Below, piece by piece: positions 35,601 to 41,186 of a DNA stretch of 41,186 nucleotides; the first letter of the stretch is position 1, and the number at the start of each line of letters is the position of its first letter. The position numbers and the translations under genes were made by a program. The DNA comes from Actinomadura geliboluensis (GTDB taxonomy: Bacteria > Actinomycetota > Actinomycetes > Streptosporangiales > Streptosporangiaceae): contig NZ_VCKZ01000022.1 in assembly GCF_005889745.1 (NCBI RefSeq), positions 1 to 41,186 of the forward strand, read 5' to 3'. The notes below the pieces were generated by a model, which had not been told where the DNA came from, ran no database searches, and worked only from the letters and a program-made list of their open reading frames with translations.

Positions 35601-36143
35601 GCCCGTCCCCAGGTAGCCTTCGAGCGCTTCCGGCGCCTCGTGGATCGGCAGCCCGTAGTCCTGGTGCGCGATCCCCACGAAGACGCCCGTGCGGCTGCCG
35701 CGCAGCGCCGTCGGGTCGATGCCGGCCCGCTCGATCGCCTCCCACGACGTCTCCAGCAGGAGCCGCTGCTGCGGGTCGACCGCCATCGCCTCGCGCGGGC
35801 TGATCTCGAAGAAGCCCGGGTCGAACTCGTCCGCGTCGTACACGAAGCCGCCCTCGCGCACGTACGACTTGCCCTGGACGCCCGGCTCCGGCGAGTACAG
35901 CTCGTCGACGTCCCAGCCGCGGTTCCGCGGGAACTCCGCGATGGCGTCCCGCCCCGCGGCGACCAGCTCCCACAGCTCCTCCGGCGAGCGCACGCCGCCC
36001 GGGTAGCGGCAGCTCATGCCGATGATCGCGATCGGCTCGCGCTGCGCCGCGGACAGCTCGGCGGTCAGCCGGCGCAGCCGCTCGGTCTCCTTCAGAGACG
36101 CGCGCAACGCCTCGACGACGGCATCGTTCGGTTCGGCCATCAT
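29664..36143 (-). CDS. Type I polyketide synthase, KS-AT-DH-ER-KR-ACP
   Basis: This 2159-residue module has a complete reductive loop. A docking helix (~5-32) precedes the KS (C208, EAHGTGT, KSNLGH). The AT has GHSVGE (S660) and HAFH (759-762), so malonyl-CoA is expected. The DH (~935-1215) keeps H968 in [15 protein letters not shown], and D1140. The ER (~1430-1745) has the NADPH motif [13 protein letters not shown]. The KR (~1752-1960) keeps the cofactor motif and Y1900, but position 1887, the catalytic Ser in most KRs, is Ala (LFSALAG), and the LDD motif reads VAD. The ACP Ser is 2070, with a C-terminal docking tail. It overlaps the next upstream gene by four bases (ATGA). Full reduction is expected only if the KR tolerates the Ala. 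Confidence 0.95.
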   Translation of the reverse strand: MMAEPNDAVVEALRASLKETERLRRLTAELSAAQREPIAIIGMSCRYPGGVRSPEELWELVAAGRDAIAEFPRNRGWDVDELYSPEPGVQGKSYVREGGFVYDADEFDPGFFEISPREAMAVDPQQRLLLETSWEAIERAGIDPTALRGSRTGVFVGIAHQDYGLPIHEAPEALEGYLGTGTSTAVASGRISYVWGFEGPAVTVDTACSSSLVTLHLAVRALRGGECSLALAGGVTVMAQPGAFIEFSRQRGLAPDGRCKPFASAADGTAWGEGAGLLLLERLSDARRNGHRVLAVVRGSAVNQDGASNGLTAPNGPSQQRVIRQALADARLAGDQVDAVEAHGTGTALGDPIEAQALIAVYGGDRPRDRPLWVGAVKSNLGHPQCAAGAAGVIKMVMAMRHGVLPKTLHMDEPTRHVDWSAGAVEPLAEARPWPETGDRPRRAGVSSFGVSGTNAHVIIEQAPEEEAAEAEPAAGPLPGGLVPWAVSARSEKALRAQAERLRDFAAADPGLDLADTGWSLVSGRARLEHRAVVLGRDRDELLSGLAALSEGGESATVLRGIAGKPGDSAFMFPGQGARWAGAAGRLYEAFPAFAESLDETCGHFDAHLPFALRPLLLADDPADRERTDVAQPALFALQVALYRLLTRYVPCPDYLIGHSVGEIAAAHVSGVLDLDSATRLAAARGRVMQTVGERGAMLAVRASETDVLSVLGEYERVGLAAVNGPESVVVSGLRDEVRDLKERLAAGGTAVKPLDVDHAFHSPLMDPILDEFAGAIGDLPAGEMAIPVVSTRLGRAAEPRELASAEHWVRHVREPVRFHDAVEHARAAGARVFLELGPGSTLASITKESFDTAGVDDALVLSASRRDRGAVEALITALARLHAGGGAVDWDALFGARRRVDLPTYAFERERYWLDASAATGPADTASAGLAAPGHPLLGAMVDHPGTGEVVFTGRWSLEAHDWLADHAVFGAVVVPATAYLDLALSVGDAVGCPAIEELSLEVPLIVPDEGDVQVRVVAGAADETQHRTLEVYSRPAGDSPTMGGWTRHATGRLAPTAAAPPDDAPPPAAWPPAGAVRVDVGGLYENLADTGFDYGPAFRGLREVWWHGDDLHVLATLPEPADGGPPSSGYALHPALIDAALHAVAVSGAVDPDGGRGWMPFSWAGVEPIRECGSTARVRITPAGEGAVSVVIADEQGREAARVAALTFRPAGAEQLRSARAAHERSLYELRWRPLQRGEGDTRHGRWGVLGAKDGLAARLVGASDENVPLHESMDDALAAEPVRHLVLCLDDLLTAGPDVLTEVADADTRVLGWIRRFLAEERFGGSTLVFLTRLAVGTGSGERVESLPGASVWGLVRSAQAEHPGRFRLVDVDDEEASFALLPGVPAIGEDQLALRGGAHLVPRMAPASLPDHRLAAPAAGAHRLGIPDRGTLENLTWVPCPEVEAPLASGQVRVAVHAAGLNFRDVTIALGLVDRTAFDAEIGSEGAGVVLDVADDVTGLAPGDRVTGALHGAFGRVAVADHRLLTPFPDNWSHAEAASVPTAFLTAYYALFHVIKLQKGRRILIHAAASGVGMAAVQLAQHAGAEVYATASPAKWPALRALGLDDEHLASSRDLAFADAFLEATGGRGVDVVLNSLAHAFVDASLRLLPEGGHFLEMGKTDIRDPRRVAADHPGVDYRAFDVYGSAGPELLQEMTRAVMDLFAAGSLRLNPVSVRDVRDARKAFREMSQGRHVGKLVLDVGGGFGGGTVLVTGGTGGVGSLVARHLAAEHGVRSLVLASRRGTAAGGVRELVADLEAAGAAVTVVACDVADRAAVADLIADMPARYPLTAVVHAAGAVADGTVESLTAEDVDHVLRAKVGGAINLHELTRGHALSAFILFSALAGALGAGGQANYAAANTFLDGLAARRRASGLAGASLSWGWWERRGGMTAGLDEARLARLRRLGAVEMPASEALALFDAACDHGGPLLIPARVDLGALRSAARGELPPVLRDLVHGGRPSRGRTGQSGDGPRGLTARLAALADGEAEAALLDWVREQTAIVLGHTSGTSVDADRAFTHLGFDSLTSVELCNRVASSTGLRLPSTLVFSYPTPRELGRHILGLLRPASAAPGAGPSGGAEAGERAPGPDARAGGLADLDLEGLLDLALDEKGK

Positions 36144-39100
36144 GACCTCCGCGTCTCGTCGGGTTCGTCGTTCTTCATCGCCATGCGCACCAGGTCGTCC
36201 ACGCCCATCTCGTCCAGCGACGGACCGCCGCCGTTCTCCGGCCCGGGATCCGCGCCGCCCGGTTCGGCGCCGCCGGGCGCCGGGCGGCCCGCCAGGGTCA
36301 GCAGCGGCTCCAGCAGCCCGGCCTCGCGGAGCCGCGCGGGCGGGATCGACAGCATCAGGTTCCGCAGCCCGGCGTCGTCCATGTCCGCGCCCGTCCCGCC
36401 GGGTGCGGCGCCGCCGTTGCGGGCCGCCCGCTCGGGGAACAGTTCCGCCCGCAGGTACCGCGCCGCGGCGACCGGCGTCGGGTAGTCGAACAGCAGCGTG
36501 ACGGGCAGCCGCAGGCCGGTCGCGCGCCGCAGCCGGTTCCGCAGCTCCACGGCGGTCAGCGAGTCGAATCCGACGAGGTTGAACGCCCGCTCGGCACCGA
36601 TCGCGTCCGGGCCGTGCAGTCCGAGGACCGCCGCCGCATGCGCGCGGACGGTGTCCAGCAGGGCGTTCTCCAGCTTCCCGTCCGGCAGCTCCTTCAGCCG
36701 GGCGACCAGGTCGCCGTCCGCCGCGCCGTCCGCGTCACCGCCGGCGGCGTGCCCGGCCGTGGGCGCGGCGAGGTCGGGGATGTCAGCGATGAGCCTGCTG
36801 GGACGTCCCGCGGTGAACGCGGGCGCGAAGTCCGCCCACTCCACGCGGGCCACCGTCACCTGCGGCTCCTCCCGGTCCAGCGCGGCGGCCAGCGCCGCCA
36901 GTGCGGTCTCGGGCTCCATCGGGGGCAGGCCCCGCCTGCGCAGGCGCTCCTCCACCTCGCCGGTCACCAGGCCGCCGCCGCCCCACGAGCCCCAGGCCAC
37001 GGCGGTCGCGGGCAGTCCGGCCGCCCGCCGCCCCTGGGCCAGCGCGTCGAGGAAGGCGTTCGCGGCGGCGTATCCGCCCTGCCCGCCGCTGCCGAGGACG
37101 CCGGCGGCCGAGGAGAACAGGACGAACGCCTCCAGGTCCAGCCCGGCGGTGAGTTCGTGCAGCGCCGCGGCGGCGGCCACCTTGGGCCGCAGGACCCGCT
37201 CCAGCCGGTCCGCGGTGGCGGACTCGACCAGCCCGTCCTCCAGCACTCCGGCGCCGTGGAACACCGCCGTCAGCGGGTGCTCCTCCGGAACCGAGGCCAG
37301 CACCTCCCGCAACGCGTCCCGGTCCGCGGCGTCGGCCGCGGCCACGGTCACGCGCGTGCCGAGCTCCGCCAGTTCCGCCGTCAGCTCCGCGATCCCCGGC
37401 GTGTCCGTGCCGCGCCTGCCGACCAGGAGGAGATGCGGTGCTCCGGCGCGGGCGAGCCAGCGGCAGACGTGCGATCCGACCGCGCCCGCGCCGCCGGTCA
37501 CCAGGACCGTGCCCCGTGGACGCCAGTCCCGCGCCGGTGCGTCGCCCAGCGGTGCCCGCGCCAGGCGCCGGCCGAACGCTCCCGAAGCACGCACCGCCAC
37601 CTGGTCCTCGCCATGGCCTCCGCCCGCGCCGCCGGTGCCCTCCGCTCGGCCGACGTCGGCGAGGACCCCCGCCAGCAGTTCGGCGGTGCGGCCGTCCAGC
37701 CGGGCGGGCACGTCCACGAGACCGCCCCACCGCTCCGGGCGTTCCAGCGCCGCCACCCCGCCGAGACCCCAGATCTGGGCCTGCAGCGGGTTCGCGACCG
37801 CGTCGGCGTTCCCGGTGGTCACCGCCTCGCTCGTCAGGCACCACAGCCGGGCCTCGACGCCCGCGTCCTCCAGCGCCTGCACCAGGGCGACCGTGCCCAT
37901 GAGGCCGTCGGAGACCGGCTCATGTGCGGCGGCCAGGCCGTCATCCGCGAGGGCGAGGAGCGACAGCGCACCGGAGAGGCGGCCGGCGACCCCGCTCTCG
38001 GCGAGCGCGGCGGCGAGCCGGTCGCCGAGCGCGGCGCGGTCCCGCAGGTCGGCCGGTGCGACGTCCACGCGGACCACCTCGGCCCGGCGGCGCCGCAGCG
38101 CGTCGAGCACCGTGTCCGCGAGCGGGGCTGGAGCCACCGCCTCGGGGACGACCACGAGCCAGGCGCTTCCCTCCAGGCCCGGCGCCCCGGCGGTCCCGAT
38201 ACCGGGCAGCGGCTTCCACGTCGTGCGGTAGCGCCAGCTCTCCATGACCGCCTGCTCCCGCCGACGGCGCCGCCAGGACGACAGGGCCGACAGCACCGCG
38301 GGCACGGCGGGGTCCGCGGCGTCGCGTTCGCCGGGCGGGTCGTCCAGGCCCAGCGTGCCGATCACGGCGTCCACGTCCTCGCGTTCGACGGCTTCCCAGA
38401 ACTCGGCCTCGGCGGGGTCGGCGGAAGCGCCGGTCGGGCGGTCGGTGCCGGGCCTGCCGGGGTCCAGCAGCCAGTAGTTCTGGTGCTGGAAGGGGTAGGT
38501 GGGCAGGTCGGCGCGGGCAGGCGGGGCGGCCGGATAGAAATCCGCCCAGCGCGGAGCGGCGGCGTGGACCTGGACCGTGGCCAGGGAGGTCAGCAGGCGC
38601 TGCCACGTGCCGTCCTCCCTGCGCAGGGTGCCGGTGATGGCGACCTCGCCGCTGCCCTCGTGGTCCTCGGAGGTCTCCTGCAAGGCGCTGGTGAGCACGG
38701 GGTGGGGGCTGACCTCGACGAAGACGGTGTGCCCGTCGTCGAGCAGGGCGCGGGCAGCCGCCTGGAAGTCGACGGTGGCCGCCAGGTTCTCGTACCAGTA
38801 GCCGGCGTCCATCGCGGTGGTGTCGGCCAGCGGCCCGCCGGCGCGGCCGGCGACGGTGGAGTAGAACGCGACGGCGGCCGGGCGCGGCCGGACGGGCGCG
38901 AGCAGTTCCAGCAGCTCGTCGCGCAGGCCCTCCACGTGCGAGGAGTGGGCGGCGAAGTCCACTCCCGGCACTTCCCAGCGCATCATCCGGGCGGCGGACA
39001 GCGCGGTGTTGAACTCGGCCACCGCCGCCGCGGAGCCCGACACGGTGACGGTCGCCGGGCCGTTCACGGCCGCGACCGCGAGGCCGCCGTCCAGGTCGGC

Positions 39101-41186
39101 CAGCATCTCCCGCACCCGGTCGGCGGGTGCGAGGACGGTCAGCATCCGGCCGTCGCCGCGAATCTTGAGCAGAGCCTTGCTGCGGAGAGCGACGAGCCGT
39201 GCCGCGTCCTCAAGCGACAGCGCGCCGGCGATGTGGGCGGCGGCGATTTCGCCTTGCGAGTGGCCCACCACGGCGTCCGGCGTGACGCCCAGGTGCTCCC
39301 ACATGCGCGCCAGGGAGATCATCATCGCCCACAGGGCGGGCTGGACGACGTCGACCCGATCCAGGCTCGGGGCACCCTCCACCTGGCCGAGCACGTCGAT
39401 CAGGTTCCAGCCGGTGAACGGCTCCAGCGCCTCCGCACACGCAGTCAGATGTTCGGCGAACACCGGCGAAGTGCGCATCAGCTCCACGCCCATGCCGAGC
39501 CACTGGGAGCCCTGCCCGGGGAAGACGAAGGCGGTCCTGCCGGGCCGGGGCGGCGCCGTGCCGGTGACCACGCGGGCGGAGGGCGTCCCGGCGGCGAGCG
39601 CGGCGAGACCGTCCCGGAAGTCGGCGGGCCCCCGGCCGATCACCACCGCCCGGTGCTCGAACACCGAACGTCCCGCGGCCAGCGCGTGCCCGATCTCGGC
39701 GGGCGTCGCCTCCGGACTGCGGTCGAGGTGGTCCAGCAGCCGCCGCGCCTGGTCGGCGAGCGCAGCCGGCGACTTCGCCGACACCGGCCAGGGCAGCGTC
39801 CCGTCCGTCGCCACCACGGGCTCCGGCAGACCCGGGGTCGCAGGGTCCTCGTCCTCCGGGGCCTGTTCGACGATGAGGTGCGCGTTGGTGCCGCTGGCGC
39901 CGAACGACGAGATCCCGACGCGGCGCGGACGTCCCGTGTCCGGCCACGGGCGGGCCTCCGTCAGCAGTTCCACGGCGCCCGCGCTCCAGTCCACCTGCGG
40001 GGTCGGCTCGTCCACGTGCAGCGTCTTCGGCAGGACCGCGTGGCGCAGGGCCATCACCATCTTGATGATGCCGCCCACGCCCGCCGCGGCCTGGGTGTGG
40101 CCGATGTTCGACTTCAGCGAGCCGAGCCACAGGGGCCGGTCCCCGGCGCGGTCGCGGCCGTAGGCGGCGATCAGCGCCTGCGCCTCGATCGGGTCGCCGA
40201 GCATGGTGCCGGTGCCGTGCGCCTCGACCGCGTCGATCTCGCCGGGGGTGAGGCGGGCGCCGGCCAGGGCCTGCCGGATGACGCGCTCCTGCGAAGGACC
40301 GTTCGGGGCGGCCAGGCCGTTGGACGCACCGTCCTGGTTGACCGCCGAACCGCTCACGACCGCCAGCACCCGGTGGCCGTTCTTCCGCGCGTCGGAGAGG
40401 CGTTCCAGCAGCAGGAGGCCGACGCCCTCCCCCCAGCCGGTGCCGTCGGCGGCGGACGCGAACGCCTTGCACCGCCCGTCGGCGGCCAGGCCGCGCTGCT
40501 TGCTGAACTCGGTGAAGATGTCGGGCGTCGCCATGACGGTGACACCGCCGGCCAGCGCCAGCGTGCACTCCCCGGAGCGCAGCGACTGCGCGGCCAGGTG
40601 GACGGCCACCAGCGAGGAGGAGCAGGCGGTGTCGACCGTCACCGCCGGGCCCTCCAGCCCGAGGGCGTACGCGACCCGGCCGGAGGCGACGCTGCCCGCG
40701 CTGCCGTTGCCGATGTAGCCCTGCAGGTCGTCGGGGACGGCGCTGAGGCGGGTGCGGTAGTCGCCGTACATGACGCCGGCGAAGACGCCGGTGGGGGTGG
40801 AGTGGAGGGCGGCCGGGTCGATGCCGGCGCGTTCGATCGTCTCCCACGCGACCTCCAGCAGGAGGCGCTGCTGGGGGTCCATGGCGAGGGCTTCGCGGGG
40901 GCTGATGCCGAAGAAGGCGGGGTCGAAGGCGTCGGCGTCGTAGAGGAACGCGCCGTGGCGCGTGTAGGACTTGCCGGGCTTGCCCGGCTCGGGGTCGTAG
41001 AGCTTCTCGACGTCCCAGCCGCGGGTGGCCGGAAACTCCGCGACGGCGTCCGTCCCGCTCGCCACCAGCGTCCACAGGTCGTCCGCGGAGTACACGCCGC
41101 CCGGGTAGCGGCAGCCGATGGCCACGATGGCGATGGGCTCGTCGGCGGCGGCGGTGACCGTCGCGGCCGGGGAGGCGGGCGCCCTG
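36140..41186 (-). CDS. Type I polyketide synthase, KS-AT-KR-ACP (5' end beyond window)
   Basis: The frame is open to the right edge, entering with an Ala/Pro/Thr-rich linker just before the KS (EPIAIV), so this is the end of a longer protein whose start is missing. Further upstream modules on the same protein are possible. The KS has its Cys codon at about 40622-40624 (DTACSSS), plus EAHGTGT and KSNIGH. The AT shows RVDVVQ and GHSQGE, typical of methylmalonyl-CoA, but FAAH instead of YASH. The KR keeps its Ser and Tyr (LFSSAAG and GGYAAAN) and an LED motif in place of LDD, so it should act and give the B-type (D) alcohol. The ACP Ser lies near 36562, followed by about 130 residues with helices and a docking tail (around [13 protein letters not shown]). 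Confidence 0.93.
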   Translation of the reverse strand, partial: RAPASPAATVTAAADEPIAIVAIGCRYPGGVYSADDLWTLVASGTDAVAEFPATRGWDVEKLYDPEPGKPGKSYTRHGAFLYDADAFDPAFFGISPREALAMDPQQRLLLEVAWETIERAGIDPAALHSTPTGVFAGVMYGDYRTRLSAVPDDLQGYIGNGSAGSVASGRVAYALGLEGPAVTVDTACSSSLVAVHLAAQSLRSGECTLALAGGVTVMATPDIFTEFSKQRGLAADGRCKAFASAADGTGWGEGVGLLLLERLSDARKNGHRVLAVVSGSAVNQDGASNGLAAPNGPSQERVIRQALAGARLTPGEIDAVEAHGTGTMLGDPIEAQALIAAYGRDRAGDRPLWLGSLKSNIGHTQAAAGVGGIIKMVMALRHAVLPKTLHVDEPTPQVDWSAGAVELLTEARPWPDTGRPRRVGISSFGASGTNAHLIVEQAPEDEDPATPGLPEPVVATDGTLPWPVSAKSPAALADQARRLLDHLDRSPEATPAEIGHALAAGRSVFEHRAVVIGRGPADFRDGLAALAAGTPSARVVTGTAPPRPGRTAFVFPGQGSQWLGMGVELMRTSPVFAEHLTACAEALEPFTGWNLIDVLGQVEGAPSLDRVDVVQPALWAMMISLARMWEHLGVTPDAVVGHSQGEIAAAHIAGALSLEDAARLVALRSKALLKIRGDGRMLTVLAPADRVREMLADLDGGLAVAAVNGPATVTVSGSAAAVAEFNTALSAARMMRWEVPGVDFAAHSSHVEGLRDELLELLAPVRPRPAAVAFYSTVAGRAGGPLADTTAMDAGYWYENLAATVDFQAAARALLDDGHTVFVEVSPHPVLTSALQETSEDHEGSGEVAITGTLRREDGTWQRLLTSLATVQVHAAAPRWADFYPAAPPARADLPTYPFQHQNYWLLDPGRPGTDRPTGASADPAEAEFWEAVEREDVDAVIGTLGLDDPPGERDAADPAVPAVLSALSSWRRRRREQAVMESWRYRTTWKPLPGIGTAGAPGLEGSAWLVVVPEAVAPAPLADTVLDALRRRRAEVVRVDVAPADLRDRAALGDRLAAALAESGVAGRLSGALSLLALADDGLAAAHEPVSDGLMGTVALVQALEDAGVEARLWCLTSEAVTTGNADAVANPLQAQIWGLGGVAALERPERWGGLVDVPARLDGRTAELLAGVLADVGRAEGTGGAGGGHGEDQVAVRASGAFGRRLARAPLGDAPARDWRPRGTVLVTGGAGAVGSHVCRWLARAGAPHLLLVGRRGTDTPGIAELTAELAELGTRVTVAAADAADRDALREVLASVPEEHPLTAVFHGAGVLEDGLVESATADRLERVLRPKVAAAAALHELTAGLDLEAFVLFSSAAGVLGSGGQGGYAAANAFLDALAQGRRAAGLPATAVAWGSWGGGGLVTGEVEERLRRRGLPPMEPETALAALAAALDREEPQVTVARVEWADFAPAFTAGRPSRLIADIPDLAAPTAGHAAGGDADGAADGDLVARLKELPDGKLENALLDTVRAHAAAVLGLHGPDAIGAERAFNLVGFDSLTAVELRNRLRRATGLRLPVTLLFDYPTPVAAARYLRAELFPERAARNGGAAPGGTGADMDDAGLRNLMLSIPPARLREAGLLEPLLTLAGRPAPGGAEPGGADPGPENGGGPSLDEMGVDDLVRMAMKNDEPDETRRS

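Noticed and set aside
28461..36485. Plus-strand open frame of about 2670 codons opposite two PKS genes
   Set aside because: It crosses two gene borders of a well-supported PKS set and its translation is repetitive Arg/Pro/Ser/Ala with no domain.
1..41186. CRISPR arrays, insertion sequences and rRNA or tRNA genes
   Set aside because: No regularly spaced repeats, transposase motifs or RNA gene signatures were seen while reading either strand.

Overview
The window is very GC-rich with strong G/C third-position bias, GTG/TTG starts and GGAGG-type ribosome sites. It carries a mycobacterial-style DnaE, FCD-type GntR and type I PKS/NRPS genes. All this points to a filamentous actinomycete. Actinomadura or another Streptosporangiales genus is my guess from the predicted metabolite; no marker gene fixes the genus.

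Left part (1-7.9 kb): a small secreted four-cysteine protein (313-612, +), a full-length replicative DNA polymerase III alpha subunit (dnaE, 869-4408, -) with an intact PHP metal site, a divergent LysR regulator (4476-5477, +), panB (5585-6457, +) and a convergent metal-dependent amidohydrolase (6463-7710, -).

Middle part (7.9-18.1 kb, all -): a compact twelve-gene operon running from 18059 down to 7945. It encodes an Ldh2-family dehydrogenase, an SDR, an FAD aromatic hydroxylase, two cupins, a RidA protein, an FAH-family hydrolase, an ACMSD-like amidohydrolase, a complete NMT1/SsuBC-type ABC importer and a GntR regulator. It ends in a strong hairpin. It looks like uptake plus ring opening of an aromatic or amino-aromatic compound; the substrate is unknown. 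About 0.8 kb without recognisable genes follows, holding two long perfect hairpins, then a small secreted SH3-like protein (18854-19210, -).

Right part (19.6-41.2 kb): part of a hybrid PKS-NRPS cluster. Transcription runs leftwards from beyond the right edge: KS-AT-KR-ACP (5' end outside the window), KS-AT-DH-ER-KR-ACP, KS-AT-ACP, then C-A-PCP, an ornithine/lysine N-hydroxylase and a type II thioesterase. A class A flavin monooxygenase (19636-21105, +) converges on them. AT motifs give methylmalonyl, malonyl, methylmalonyl. With the reductive domains this predicts an acyl end with a 2-methyl, 3-keto, 6-methyl, 7-hydroxy pattern, which would close to the tetrahydropyran hemiketal side chain known from azinothricin-type piperazic-acid depsipeptides (aurantimycin, polyoxypeptin and relatives). 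The N-hydroxylase fits piperazate or N-hydroxy-ornithine supply. Two features do not fit a textbook line: the NRPS adenylation domain has lost both signature lysines, and the KR of the fully reducing module has Ala at the catalytic Ser position. Either trans-loading and a tolerant KR operate, or the product differs from the simple prediction.
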